A program made the translations under genes and the position numbers. Source: Madurella fahalii (Eukaryota > Ascomycota > Sordariomycetes > Sordariales). Taken from it: a stretch of 64,000 nt of DNA. The notes under the pieces were generated by a model that made no database searches, was not told where the DNA came from, and was given only the letters and a program-made list of their open reading frames with translations. This document shows positions 10,718 to 22,021 of this stretch, one piece after another; position 1 is the stretch's first letter; each line of letters opens with the position of its first letter. Location: contig CM056880.1 of assembly GCA_029876055.1 (NCBI GenBank), forward strand, positions 868,001 to 932,000, in the 5' to 3' direction.

Positions 10718-12216
10718 TCAGCCCTCATACGTTGTAACACGAGCCCACAAGTTACATGTCGCTTTGGTGCCGATACCAAAGTTATCCTTTTCAAACTCAA
10801 AGTCCTCCGCCCTGGAGCCCTCAATCTTGAAATCGAAGCGCTGCACGACGGTAGAGAGAAACAGGTACATCTCCGCCCAGGCGAGGCTAGATATGTTAGC
10901 GCGAGTCGATCAGAGATGGCAAAATGAGCATGACCTACTGCATCCCTAGGCAAATCCTTGTCCCTTTCGAAAACGGAGCGTACGTCCTGTCAAGCGCTCT
11001 CCGAGCCTCGGGATCCATCCACCGGTCCGGGTTGAAGCGCATCGGCTCCGGATACAGCTTCTCATCGGTGTGCATCAGAAGCGTGGTCATACCAATTGGA
11101 GTGCCGGCGGGGATTTTCCAATTGTTGTAGAACAGATCCTTGTTTGTCACACGGGACGCGCGAGTGCCAATAGCAGGACTCAAACGCATACCCTCCGTCA
11201 GGACCGACGTGAGGTACGGTAGCTGTTGAAGCGTTGCTAGCGGGATCGGGTTAGGCGACTTGGCGGCCACAGCAATCTCATCCCGTAGTTGTTGAAGAAT
11301 CTTAGGGTTGGTATACACATGGAAAAGGACGACGCGTAGAATGCTGGCAGTTGTCTCAAACCCTGCGCCCGTGATAGTAGCGACCTCTTCGAAAATACGC
11401 TCAAATGTCTTTCCGGAAGGCGGAAGATCGGAATGCACGATCTCGTAGACAACGGTATCGCGGGACTTCTCGTTGGGAGAGGATGATATAACTGTGGCGA
11501 GCGTCTCTCGGGTGTCTGCTTCAGATTGCTAGCAAGAGGTATTAACGATCCAAGCCCTTTTTTCTCGAGTTCCTTATCGATAGTAGGATCTTACCTGGAG
11601 GTAGCGTAGGAACTGCTGGGTACCTTCATTCGCTATCTTCATGGCCCAGCTAATCGGTATAGCTTTCAAGGCAGGTCCAAACCAGCGGATGTGCTTTGTT
11701 GTACGCCAGAATACACCCCCACCCTGGGATGCTATGGACAGGCCAATACCCCAGTCGGGAAGCTCTAGTTCGTTATATTCCTTGCCGATGATATACTCGT
11801 TGGCAATATCTCTAGTGAAGGCGCTAGCTGCTGCGCCGAGGTTGAGCGTAGTTCCAGCGAGACTCTCGATACGTCTGCAGAGCTTGTCGACGTTCTTGTG
11901 GATTAGGTCTTGACGAGTGGCGACCTTTGCTTTCGAGAAGAATGGAGCAATTGCAGCGCGGTAGGCCTTGTGCAAATTGTGATCTGCGAACCAAGCTGTT
12001 CAGTTACCCAGGCAAGCGCTAAAGTCACGATGGTACCAATAAGGTAGTAATACCTGAACCGAAAATGGTAGAGCTCTTGGCCCCAAAAGCATCGTACATC
12101 CAGGCATACTTGTCCCAGCGGCCGTCCATACGATAGATCTTCTCATGAAACGCCGGGTCAATCACATGAAGTTCAAACGGGCTGATGCGGATAATGGGAC
12201 CTTCTCGGATATAAAA
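10718..12216 (-). pseudogene. Cytochrome P450, N-terminally truncated
   Basis: Four exons on the minus strand, 12216-12054, 11983-11595, 11528-10939 and 10886-10718, join cleanly and encode about 437 residues of a class-II fungal P450. Seen in order: ISPFELHVIDPAF (post-anchor region), helix I TGAGFETTAS, the ExxR motif EGMR, FNPDRWMD, and the heme loop FSKGTRICLGM followed by HLAWAEMYL. The frame begins just after a TGA (12219-12217), and the membrane anchor plus roughly the first 80-90 residues are absent. Only 72 bp separate the last P450-like codon from the tyrosinase ATG on the other strand, so there is no room for the missing exon. The rest is undamaged, suggesting recent truncation. 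An unusual short form or a distant start cannot be excluded. Confidence 0.8.
12210..12216 (+). promoter_or_regulatory. TATA box for tyrosinase inside the P450 remnant edge
   Basis: TATAAAA ends 73 bp before the tyrosinase ATG at 12289. It coincides with the first surviving codons of the antisense P450 frame, so the tyrosinase core promoter overlaps the truncation edge. Position is observed, function inferred. Confidence 0.5.
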
Positions 12217-12288
12217 TCAGACACCAAATTGGGAGCTCTTGATGTGCAGGCTCAAGAACCACGTTCGCTCGTGAAGAACTGCTCCAAA

Positions 12289-13809
12289 ATGCTAACCTCC
12301 TGGAGTGCTCTGGTGCTGCCCTCCCTCCTTGTTGGAGCTGGAGCGGTGGCGGCAGCAGACCCTGCTGCTGTTGCAGGCTCATACGCGGCAAACGTCAAAG
12401 TGTAAGTGTTTCCGACGCAAATCTGGCATCTTGTTTTGGTTCAGCTGTTGACGAGGGTGTGTACCTAGGATTCGCAACGGCCACTACCCACTGGATGTCG
12501 TGGACGAGATAGAGATAGCCACACGGCCCAAGGTCGAAGAGTTCCTTGCCAAAAAGGTCGCCGCCGGAGCCAACAACAACTGCACCTTGGAAAATGCAGC
12601 CGTACGAAGAGAGTGGAGCGACCTCAGCGTTGCGGAGAGAGAGGAGTATGTTGCAGCTGTGCAGTGCCTGATGAAGCTTCCGGCCCAGGCGCCCAAAGAC
12701 AAGTATCCCGGTGCTAGAAGCCGGTTCGACGACTTTGTCGCCTACCACATGACGCACGCAATGGAGTTGCACGACAACTATCACCTCTTCCCCGCCCACA
12801 AGCACTTCATCTGGGTCTATGAGAAGGCCTTGCGGGAAGAGTGCGGGTACAAGGGCTATCAACCTGTAAGTTGCATCTAGGGGCAGTGAGTTTCCACAAG
12901 CGCCCTTGGCTAAACATCGAGTAGTACATGAACTACGACCGGTACGCCCGTGACCCGATCAACTCACCCATGTTCAACGGCAACGCTTCCAGCATGGGGG
13001 GCAACGGCGAGCCAGACCCCGACTACAAAGGCATCCCGCAACCTGGACGGACTCCAAACATCCTCGCCTCCGCCGGCGGTGGTGGCTGCGTGACATCGGG
13101 CCCCTTTTCCGAGTAAGTTGCAACCAGATCCTAGCAATACTCAAATGCGCGCTGGTAGAGCCGATACTGACCTATCCACAGCATGGTCGTCACCCTCGGT
13201 CCTACCGCCATGAGCACCCACAAGAAGCTGCCCAAGAACCCCCGGAGCGATGGTCTGGGCTACAACCCCCGCTGCCTCCGCCGCGACATCAACCGCAACG
13301 CGTCCATGGGAGCCACGGCCGACCACGCCTACAAGCTGCTCACGCAGAGCAAGGATATCAACACCTTCTACAACACCCTTCTGGGCAGCCCACCGCCCAG
13401 GAACGACCCCTATCCTTGGGGAGTACGTACCAATCCCTTCTCCCCACTCTCAACCCACCATCGCTAACCCCTCGGGCAAAAACAGATCCACACCGCAGGC
13501 CACTACATCCACGGCGTCGACCCCGGTGGAGACCCGGGCACGTCACCGGGCGATCCCGTCTTCTACTTCCACCACGGCGCGCTGGATCGCCTGTGGTGGA
13601 TCTGGCAGATGCAGGACCCCGAGAACCGCCTCAACGCCGTGCCTATGGTCGGCAATGTCGACCACGGCGGGCACTGGAAGCGGCAGCGCATCACGGATCC
13701 GCTCAAGATGCAGATTGACCTCGAGTGGCTGTCCCCGCCGATCCCGCTGATGGAGGCGCACGACCATCTCGGTGGGAACGGTGGAGCGTATTGTTACATT
13801 TATATCTGA
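12289..13809 (+). CDS. Tyrosinase (type-3 copper monooxygenase), probably secreted
   Basis: Five exons, 12289-12401, 12469-12865, 12925-13112, 13182-13422 and 13486-13809, give 420 residues. Introns are 59-69 nt. Residues 1-21 form a signal peptide (MLTSWSALVLPSLLVGAGAVA). The CuA site lies near 131-149 (YHMTHAMELHDNYH, then PAHKHF). CuB is seen as H315/H319 (IHTAGHYIHG) and HH342-343 in FYFHHGALDRLWW. The family oxidises phenols to o-quinones, for melanin or secondary metabolites. The protein ends soon after the copper domain, without the long C-terminal lid of mushroom tyrosinases, so it may be secreted already active. Its promoter abuts the truncated P450. No damage seen. Confidence 0.93.
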
Positions 13810-15699
13810 TTCTGCGGTGGGACTAGTAGTGTGATGTGAAGGTTCTGTTGGCTGTTGGTTTGGCTTTGATGACTTTTAGTGAACGGAAACCCCAGTTACC
13901 TTACCTTACCTAGGTATTAATGAGTGGTGCCGAGTCTTCCGTGTGTTAACGTAATTAAGGCGGCCAAGCTGATGTATCCTATTGCAATGATCTCGCACAT
14001 ACCCTTGTACATGATTTGTCATATCTGCCTGGCCGACGTGGCCAGAAATTCGCTCCTTTCAGCGGCAGAGAGCAAAGAATGCCTGGGTCCTTAACACGAG
14101 GCGTACTTGCCGGAGTCTTTTATGTGAATGCGATCGACTTCAGGTTTATACGGATGAAAACACCGAGAAATGTGCCGTAATACCTTGTTCTCCAAAAGAA
14201 ACGCGGCCCCTTGGATGAAATGTGTGGCTCATCATGTCGACCTTGCATTGGTGGATAGGAGCTTTGCTTGCGGACAGTGACACGCTCTGCCTACTTGGCT
14301 ATACGCCCTGTTATAATTTGCTAGCGAGGAACCTCATTTAAGAAGAGTTCCTAACTAGTGCAAGATACCTAAACTGGACAGCCCTCCAAACCTCGACTCC
14401 CGGGTATTGGATTGGTTCCATTGCTGCCTTCAATGTTTCGAATATTTGACGCGGATCGTGCTGTTCCCCGTCGACGTAGAATTACCGAGAATGTTGGCAT
14501 GCCTGGCGACGGCTCGTGACCCCCAGTTTACCAACCTCGAGGTGCAAGTGACAAAAGTTGTTCCAGCTTCGCAAGGTCGAAGGTCGTATGTGTGCCAACG
14601 ATGGCGCTTTACAAGTTGTCAAGTTACTTCTTCGTTTCCCTCCATTGACGAGTACGATGAGGCAACTCGCGGTATAGTTGATGAATGAAGAGGCTATGGC
14701 GGGAACAGTTGGCGAGACGATGCTTCAGGACGCTAAGCCCGACCCTCACGCTGTCTTGGATTTGGTGGAGACACGGAAGACGTTTACCGCAGCCAGCGCC
14801 AAACCGAACCCCGCCTTTCCGGAATCGCAAAAGCAGACGAAGGGGCAAGACGACACAGATGAGACATTGGTTTGGGCGCGTGGTGGACTAGAAGTACTGA
14901 GGGATATAATTCCTGCCGGCTAGACGGTCGCTTACCGAGTTTCTTAAATATCTGGGACTGAGCGGGCGGAGATTATTTCTCAATACACCTATTGTCTTCC
15001 GCAGCGTACCGTTGTAATACGAACGAATACTTAGTGCCCTGCTTGATATACGGGGACAAATCGACATAGAGATATCTTGTGAGTATGTATGGAGAGACAG
15101 AGATGTACAAGGTTTCAGTCTTAGTAGTTACCAATTCATGAGTACTAGGTACCGAACAGCTATGTTTTACCTGGAGCATACACCTCTCCGAATCCGAGGA
15201 AGACACACAGTAAACGACGGTCAGCACCTCAACACACGCTACAACTTTGTGACAGCGAAAAGGTAGTCCAAGGTCCCCAGAAGTTACAAAGCTGGTCTGC
15301 CAACTGGCATAGGAGGGTTTTCCCGGATTTGAAAGTGAGGGTTAGGGGTCGATGGATGGGCGCGTGCTCAGGTCTTCAAATTCCTTGTTAGCCTTCGACG
15401 CTTCGTTCGGGACAATCTTTTGCCCTCGATCTTTATTCCTTTCTTCTCGTCGCTTTGTCTTCCTCCTTTATTACCGTCACTTAGTACCCGCAAACTGCCA
15501 TACGCGATGTTGGCAAAGATGAAAGACATTTCGGATCCGCTGGCTCAGCTATTACCTAGATCCTAAATCCTTTGTAACTCAACCGTTGGAGGAGGCAGGG
15601 TAGTCCGCTATTGAGGCTATGTCAGTCGCGGCGTGCCGCTCTATGACCTTGATAGGTACTTTCTCGGATAGCTTCAAGCGATGCTTGACGTTCGTTATT
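13810..15699. other. Long intergenic tract, no gene recognised
   Basis: About 1.9 kb downstream of tyrosinase. Frames of up to about 90 codons exist near 14400-14920 and 14970-15230, without domains, signal peptides or good splice pairs. Nothing firm is seen. Confidence 0.5.
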
Positions 15700-16126
15700 A
15701 TGGTTTCAGTTCCTTAATCGCTTCATCGCCTGCGCCTGTTAGCTGAACGTTCGATTGCTTCTCCAGGGTCGACAGCGATTCCCGGAACTCTTGGAGGAGG
15801 CTGCTTACTCTGGTGGCTAGTTCCTCCTTTTCACCCTAAGGACTCGTCGAAGCGAGACTGAAACTCGGCCTTGATGTCCCGCGCCTTCAAATTGACCATG
15901 TCCTTGAGTTCTTCGATCTATTTATCGAGGGCAACCTGATCGGTCTTGGCATCAACTGTTTTCTGTAGATCCGAGATACGCCCACTGATCGTTCCTTGGC
16001 AGTGTCCCTGTGTCTGGTCACTGATAGGCAACCGTCCCTCGACATTCGTTGCGTGGTACTCCGGGGGTGACCTTAAGTAGAAAGTGAGCATCAAAGTGGA
16101 TCCCAAGGGGGCATAAGGCTCTAACA
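15700..16126 (-). pseudogene. Decayed coiled-coil protein fragment
   Basis: Reading the minus strand from 16126, a heptad-like sequence appears (ISDLQKTVDAKTDQVALDK, a stop, then IEELKDMVNLKARDIKAEFQ). After a shift of frame near 15840 it continues as EELATRVSSLLQEFRESLSTLEKQSN. The run of Leu/Glu/Lys is what an amphipathic coiled coil would leave, but it is broken by stops and at least one frameshift. No family is recognised. It lies just upstream of the tRNA gene on the other strand. Treat as a probable relic. Confidence 0.35.
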
Positions 16127-16318
16127 TAGACGTTCATATCACTAGGGTTCTTCAAGCAGCATCAATCCGAGCTGTCCCCTGAGACATGGAACTGCAAAGC
16201 CTGAACACGCTTGATCTATCATATTTCTTACCTTGTTCCTGTTTACTACCTAAAACCACTGCCTTATACCAATTTAATCAAAGTCTCCACCTATAAACCC
16301 ACGATATCCATCAATCCA

Positions 16319-16390
16319 GGACGAGTAGCTCAGTGGTAGAGCAACCGGCTGCAGTCCGGTAGGTCACGCGTTCAACTCGCGTCTCGTCCT
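16319..16390 (+). tRNA. tRNA-Cys (GCA)
   Basis: A 72-nt cloverleaf folds fully: acceptor stem GGACGAG/CTCGTCC, D arm GCTC/GAGC, anticodon stem ACCGG/CCGGT with loop CTGCAGT (anticodon GCA at 16351-16353), and T arm ACGCG/CGCGT with loop TTCAACT. The discriminator base is T. No intron is present. A short T run (TCTTTT) near 16400 can act as the RNA polymerase III stop. Confidence 0.96.
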
Positions 16391-16597
16391 CGAACATGTC
16401 TTTTCTTCCTCCCGCTTCGCCCATCATTTCCTTTTACCGTCTGCTTCTTACATTTTACCTACGCCAATCCAATTGTCAACGAGAAACCACCTACAACGCC
16501 ACCTTACCTTTTCGAAACCACTCGGCCTAGAGGTCCCAGAAATCTGCCTCATCATCCACCGATCCCCTCCCCAACCAACCGCCAAGCCTTAAGGTGC

Positions 16598-18100
16598 CTA
16601 CCTATACCAGTCCAGAATCTCCGCGCAAAACATCCCCAGCCTAGCGCCGAACCTCTGCAGCTCCAGTCCGTACCTCGCCCAAGCATTAGCAGACGCCTGG
16701 CTACGGATATATCCCCTATCCATGACGTCGACCAAGATTCCCTCGACCGACTTCACCAGGTCATAGCCCGCAACGACGTGCTTCCACTCTGCGGTGAAGA
16801 TCTTCTCCTCCTCATCAGCCACGGGAAATCCCTTGACGTGTTGTGCTTGGAAATCGGCTAGGTGACCGTAGCGCTGGATGATGTGGTGGGCTTTCGTGAT
16901 GATTCTTGCCATGGTGCAGAAGAAGGCCGTAAGTTCGTATACGTCTGCAGCGTTGAGCTTGTCGTGGGCGAGGGTCTCTTGGTAGAGTCGGGCTAGGTAG
17001 TAGGATTCTTCAATGCTGGTGGTGAGGGCAGCGGTTGTTTTGGAGAGGTCGAGAAGCTTCCCTATCCGCTCTTTAGTCTCTGGACCTGGGTTGTTGAAAG
17101 GGTTGTCGAGTTGGAATTGCGGTTGGGGAATGGGAACGGGCTGCGGCTGCGGCTGCGGCTGGATCGCCTGTGCATGTGCGTACTGTGCAACTTGTTCCGC
17201 CTGGCGGCGCGCGGCGTTGGCTTTCTCGTTGTTTGCAACCCACTTGGCCACCTCTTCTTGGTGCGTCATCCACCGATCGTAAGCTTCCTGGTTGCTCTTT
17301 CTCATGAATCCTGCCCAGCTGTTGGTAGCCTCCAGCTGCGGCCGCCGATGACATTGGCAAAAGTTTCGGGGAAGATGGTGCTGGCACCACAGACATACCG
17401 CGCAACTCCAATCACATGGGCTATGTGGACCACTTGGCGGTGAAGCTGGAAGTTGTTCCCGAGGGTTGTTATGGCCCCGGTCATAACCGAATGTTGGAGT
17501 GTGGTTCGTGGTAGTGCCGTCAGGCAAAGCGAAGCGTACACGTCTTTCCCGGCCTGCAGGGGCGTTTGTGACACTAGATGTAGGAAGCACCGTTTCATCA
17601 TTGTCAAGGTCTGTTGCATCCATGTCCACCTCGTCAACATCGCGTTGATGGTACGCGTGAGGATGTGGTTGCATCTGAGGCTGTTGCCGATGTGGCCGAG
17701 GATTTCGCGGTCCACGAGAATCTTGCCGCGATTCGCCATCATACGACGGTGGCTTCTGGCGCTTAGGATTATACTCCCCGTCGGGTTGAGAGTCCCGATA
17801 TTGTTTCTGTTCCGGGCCAAAACCCCTTTGTTGTCCCCTCTGCGGCTGTTGAGTTTGGGGGTAACGTGGTCCCTGGGAGTCAGGCGTGTGATAACGTTTT
17901 TGGTCTCGGTCAGCTACCGCTTGCCCTTTCTCGGGGTGCTTGTATTGAGGAGAATGTCTGTGGTTACCCCCTGTGTTTCGTGATGAATGGTTCAGTGGTA
18001 GGTTTCGTTGATTATTCTTCCTGCCTCGACCGCCACTTTCCTTATTATTTTGTTTATTCCCCTCACGTCTGCTCGACCCGGGGCTTGTTTTTCTGGCCAT
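16598..18100 (-). CDS. Uncharacterised fungal protein with disordered N-terminus, Cys/His cluster and helical C-terminus
   Basis: Single open frame of 500 residues from the ATG at 18100. Residues 1-225 are disordered and rich in Arg, Gln, Asn, Pro and Gly (GGRGRKNNQRN type), like RNA-binding low-complexity regions. A compact cluster follows: C229, C233, C236, C239, H241, H242, C248, C250, H251, plausibly a zinc site. A PQ repeat at about 314-325 comes from a GCTGCG microsatellite. Residues 340-500 look alpha-helical and ordered. No family is recognised. The ordered tail and intact long frame argue for a real gene. No signal peptide or membrane segment. It lies next to tRNA-Cys with no operon meaning. 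Confidence 0.7.
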   Translation of the reverse strand: MARKTSPGSSRREGNKQNNKESGGRGRKNNQRNLPLNHSSRNTGGNHRHSPQYKHPEKGQAVADRDQKRYHTPDSQGPRYPQTQQPQRGQQRGFGPEQKQYRDSQPDGEYNPKRQKPPSYDGESRQDSRGPRNPRPHRQQPQMQPHPHAYHQRDVDEVDMDATDLDNDETVLPTSSVTNAPAGRERRVRFALPDGTTTNHTPTFGYDRGHNNPREQLPASPPSGPHSPCDWSCAVCLWCQHHLPRNFCQCHRRPQLEATNSWAGFMRKSNQEAYDRWMTHQEEVAKWVANNEKANAARRQAEQVAQYAHAQAIQPQPQPQPVPIPQPQFQLDNPFNNPGPETKERIGKLLDLSKTTAALTTSIEESYYLARLYQETLAHDKLNAADVYELTAFFCTMARIITKAHHIIQRYGHLADFQAQHVKGFPVADEEEKIFTAEWKHVVAGYDLVKSVEGILVDVMDRGYIRSQASANAWARYGLELQRFGARLGMFCAEILDWYR

Positions 18101-18761
18101 TTTAGATGCGTGAAATTGCTACTGAAAGCTTGATACAACTGCAACGCTGTAACACCAGAGCGTAGAGGGCCTCTTACCCTGAAATCCAGAAGCTTCGACG
18201 CAGTAATCGGTTGATCGCCTTGTATCTCGCTGGTGATTGTCGGTGATTGTTTGTGTTCAATATCTCAGGTCTGTGTATCGATTTTCGTGTTTTTGGTCTC
18301 GGATCTCCTGGTGCCAGATTCCTGTAACCCATTCCAGCTGATTGTCGAGCGTATGGCAATCTAAAGTTGTTTGCAAGATGCCGGTATTTTAAATTTGGTG
18401 CATTGTCTAATAAAGAAGCCGGAATCAGTAACAAAGGCTTCACAGAGCCGTCACATACCGGATCAAAGGCGAGTCATTGTTAGGGTGCAACGGCCGTCAT
18501 TTCCTTAATAGTAAATCAACTACTGTAGTAAGCTTCCTGGGATATGTATAGACATCTCACTCACTCGTACAAAGAACAATTTGAGCCGCCGTTCGGTGCT
18601 CAGAATGTGACCGGGAAGTGGAGAGACAAGGTGTGTGAAGCGCATATACTTGAGTTTTATACAGCTAAATGGGGAAGAACCCCTTCAAGCAAGCTAGTTG
18701 GCAAAATATACAAATGACGATAATTTCTTGGCTTCTCAGTAGTTATACAAGTTTTAGCTGG
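18101..18761. other. Intergenic, 5' region of the 500-residue protein gene
   Basis: 660 bp. A 90-codon minus-strand frame (18174-18443) has no recognisable content. No TATA or other clear element was found. Confidence 0.45.
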
Positions 18762-20309
18762 TTAATGAAGAATAGCCGTCGCATTGGCCATTATAGCCGG
18801 CTCACTGAGCAGCTGAACGGCCAAGTGCGCCAAGGCACGCGCAACAATCTCCGTTCGACCAAAGCTATACTCAGTCCCAGCAACGTCATGGAAAGATGGT
18901 TCATGGTTGAACGCGCACTCGCCACCAGGGGGGCAGATGTTAAAGTTGGGGTGGAAGACAACCTTGTCTGCGCTGAGTAGTGCGTGTGTGGCCGGATCGA
19001 CAACGGCGTTCTGCAGGCATCCAGCGTCGGTGGAAGCTGGCGCAAAGGTCGAGATGGCCCAGTCCGTCTGCGAGCCGGAGTCGGGCCCCTCCATCAGGTT
19101 GATGAACATCTCGGGAAGGAAGGGCGTTATCTCGAGGGCAGGGTAGACTGTGTCGGTGGCGATGGCGTCGGCTCTGTCTCCTATGGCCGCTTTTACAGCG
19201 TCAAGCACCGAGCCGAGATCATGCGTGTAACGAGAGCGGATGTTAAAGATGATGTCCAGCGCTCCCAGGGTCGTGTTTCCGGGAAGGTAGAACGAAATGC
19301 CATCCTGATCTGAGAGCGCGCGGAAGGTTTCGATGGTCAGTACGAGTGGGCTCTTGGTGTTTTCTGAGGCATGGCCTCCGGGGCCGATGGCCGTCAGGTT
19401 GACCCCGCCGTCGGCATCGTAGGCCGCGGTGAAGGTGACACCGGGGTAGGTGCTGTCGAGGATGGAGGATACCGTTCGCTGAACCTCCTCGAGCGACAAC
19501 CCGTTAATGCCTAGGGATATCTCGCCCTGCACGATGTTGCTTGCAAACATGCCGACCTCCTCTACCGGGACAACCGACGATGACGTTCCCGGCAACCCGC
19601 TGAGGGCTAGGTCGCGCACCGCAACAAGCGCCTCATATGCCTTCCGCACCGCGTCGGGATGCGTGGTAGCTCTGAAGTCGGAAAACGCATTGATACGGGA
19701 GTTCATAGGCTGCACCGCGTTGGCAGCGGTCGGGTGCGCCATGAACCAGACATCCGAATCCTTGAACGCACCTCTCTTCTGCAGATGACACTTGCCCGCC
19801 TCGCCCTCCTCATCCGGCGTTCCGACAACTACAACACGTCCAGGAATGCCTAGCGTGATCAGGGCCTGCCGCGTCATGCTCGCGGCTGCCAAGCCGTTTA
19901 ACAAGATCTGGTTATGGCCGCACGCGTGGCCAATACCGATTAACGCGTCGTACTCGGCCATGAAGCCGATGACGGGTAGTTTCTGGTCGGGCGGAGTAGT
20001 AGGCGTGCGAAACTCGAATTCGAGTGTCCAAGCCGTCGGCATGCCGTATGCGTGGGGCGTTACTCTCCATTCACCCGGTCGCACTTTCGTGAAGTAGTCA
20101 ACAACGAGGTTGTGTGCGTGGTGCTCCTCAAGTCCGATTTCAGGGTTCTTCCAGACATCAATGGCAATTGCCTTGAGGTCGGGAAAGACATCCGCCGAGA
20201 TGGTCTTTAGGGAAGATGAGAGAGTCGGCAGGTCAGTGGCTAGGACGAGGCCGCAGTTGTATGCCCCGAGGGCTAGCGCTGAGAGGAGAGGAGTACGCAT
20301 GATTGACAT
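18762..20309 (-). CDS. Secreted M20-family metallopeptidase/amidohydrolase
   Basis: Single exon, 515 residues, ATG at 20309. Residues 1-25 form a signal peptide with a hydrophobic ALALGAYNCGLVLA core. M20 motifs follow: EYDAL at 119-123, GHACGHN at 127-133 (zinc ligand His) and TPDEEGEAGK at 164-173 (catalytic Glu). The dimerisation-domain signature GPGGHASENTKSP comes later. Members of the M20D/aminoacylase-1-like group cleave amide bonds of N-acyl amino acids or dipeptides. The signal peptide points to the secretory route; several NxT/NxS sites could be glycosylated. A TATAAAAG lies 66 bp upstream. The stop is at 18762 and no break is seen. The substrate cannot be inferred. Confidence 0.9.
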   Translation of the reverse strand: MSIMRTPLLSALALGAYNCGLVLATDLPTLSSSLKTISADVFPDLKAIAIDVWKNPEIGLEEHHAHNLVVDYFTKVRPGEWRVTPHAYGMPTAWTLEFEFRTPTTPPDQKLPVIGFMAEYDALIGIGHACGHNQILLNGLAAASMTRQALITLGIPGRVVVVGTPDEEGEAGKCHLQKRGAFKDSDVWFMAHPTAANAVQPMNSRINAFSDFRATTHPDAVRKAYEALVAVRDLALSGLPGTSSSVVPVEEVGMFASNIVQGEISLGINGLSLEEVQRTVSSILDSTYPGVTFTAAYDADGGVNLTAIGPGGHASENTKSPLVLTIETFRALSDQDGISFYLPGNTTLGALDIIFNIRSRYTHDLGSVLDAVKAAIGDRADAIATDTVYPALEITPFLPEMFINLMEGPDSGSQTDWAISTFAPASTDAGCLQNAVVDPATHALLSADKVVFHPNFNICPPGGECAFNHEPSFHDVAGTEYSFGRTEIVARALAHLAVQLLSEPAIMANATAILH

Positions 20310-20374
20310 GAACGCTAGACATTAATTTCACTTGCTAGGCGTGAGATGATGGGCTTGGGATGCCATGATGATAT

Positions 20375-20382
20375 CTTTTATA
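20375..20382 (-). promoter_or_regulatory. TATA box of the M20 peptidase gene
   Basis: TATAAAAG on the minus strand, 66-73 bp upstream of the ATG at 20309, a textbook spacing. Confidence 0.6.
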
Positions 20383-20599
20383 CGAACGATTGCTAATATG
20401 GCTACTTTGACAGAGCTGTCAGGGAGCAATGCATTGCGCTGATGTCAGATTATACGAAGACGCCCGGAGAATTACCTGGGTTCGTAGTCAGCACCGATGA
20501 GTGGATGCAGTGACCCCAGCCTCCCCAGGCCCTCTACCGGTTACTATTCGTCCTAGGAAGCTGCTGTAGCAACCCAGTGTGGATAATCTACTAGGAATA

Positions 20600-21480
20600 C
20601 ATGCAGAGCGTCTCGGCGCCGTGGATCATTTCCTTTGTAGTAAATTTAGCTGCTTGTCGTGATTCATAGTTCTCGTAATCGAGAGCACGCTGTTGCTCCT
20701 ACCGGAGAAGGTATAGCACTGTATCCGTATACCCTGCTTGTACGGCCCTAGTGCATTTGCGGTATAAATACCAACTTCTCTTCCGGCGTTTCCTTTCTTA
20801 TACTCTTGGCTCCTCTCCTTCCTTCGTTTCCTCCGCCTAGTTCCAACCTCCTTCAAAACGCGCTTTATCACCGTCGCCTCTCTATTCCCTTATCTCTCTA
20901 AGTTAAGGCGGTTGTATATCTGACTTACCTCTTATCCTCTTTGCTTTCTAGTGTTCTGAATCTGTATATATCGTCTTATAAATTTTCCTTCAATTTTATG
21001 CCGTCAATAGAGCGCTTATATAGTATTTCTGAACAGCAACTTTAGAATATTTGCCTTTTTTTTTTTTTTTTTTTTTTTTTGGCTATAGCACCTAGTCGTT
21101 AATAATCTGTTAGCCGAGTACCCGAGCGCCTAGGAAGGTAGTAGACTGGGCTTATCTCGACTAAAGAGTCAGGTCCTCGGCTCGCTATATGCATTAGCTT
21201 CCACCTCCGACATCGTATCCGCAGCCCGGCCTCAGCCTTCTAGAGAACCAGATACGTTTACTGGGGTCCGGTTATAATAGAAGCAAAGTACTAGGGTGCG
21301 ATCTAACTATTTCACTTCCGACGCGCGGTATAACGGGGAGGAGAGAAATAATCGAAGAATAGATATTATCCGAATATAAGGAATAGGAGACATCTGCGAG
21401 AGGACATATCTCTAATTCTTAGTTATCGTTTGACCCCGTTGGTATGGAAAATGTAGCCTTCTAAATCAGTCTCAGAAGGT
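20600..21480 (+). repeat. AT-rich decayed repeat, possible Ty3-type gag remnant
   Basis: The tract is AT-rich, holds a T25 run (21056-21080), and reads with many TAA/TAG. In one plus frame near 21230-21370 the words REPDTFTGVRL and, after two stops, NYFTSDARYN recall the N-terminal part of fungal Ty3/gypsy gag proteins. If so, this is a RIP-mutated retrotransposon relic. Similarity is judged by eye only and is weak. From 21480 to 22021 nothing is recognised. Confidence 0.3.
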
Positions 21481-22021
21481 TAGCTGGACAGTTAGCACGG
21501 CAAATCAACGCTGAAGCAGGAGTCACCCTCTTGAAGGACCACTGATCATAGAGATGTTTTTATCATTTAATATGGGAATCAGCGCGACGAGACCAGCTCA
21601 ATGGATCCTAATGCGTGAGAGAAAAGTCATCGGGCAGTGGAAGCTCTGGATAGAGGTTGAAGGCGGCTGTCGAGATGCAAACACTTGTAGCTGGAACCGC
21701 AAAACGGACGGGTAAGGTTTTACTATATCGACCAGCTATCAGCTAGGGCTGAGATGGGATATGAGAATGGGCCATCGTCGATATTCTTGCACGAGAGAGA
21801 ATATCAACATGAGACTAGACTTGACGCTTAATGCAGTACTCTTTTCTGCGGGATACCTATCTCGTCTATTTTGAGATTGTCAGGAGTCGAAGAGCTAGCT
21901 ACCGCCTGCCAGGTCTAAAATGCGCCTGGATCTACCACCTCTCTATTCATGGCGTGTTCCGCGCCAGCGGCACCCACATGGTGGCGAAACCCAACGCTCC
22001 CCAATGCCTTGGTGTCTGTTC

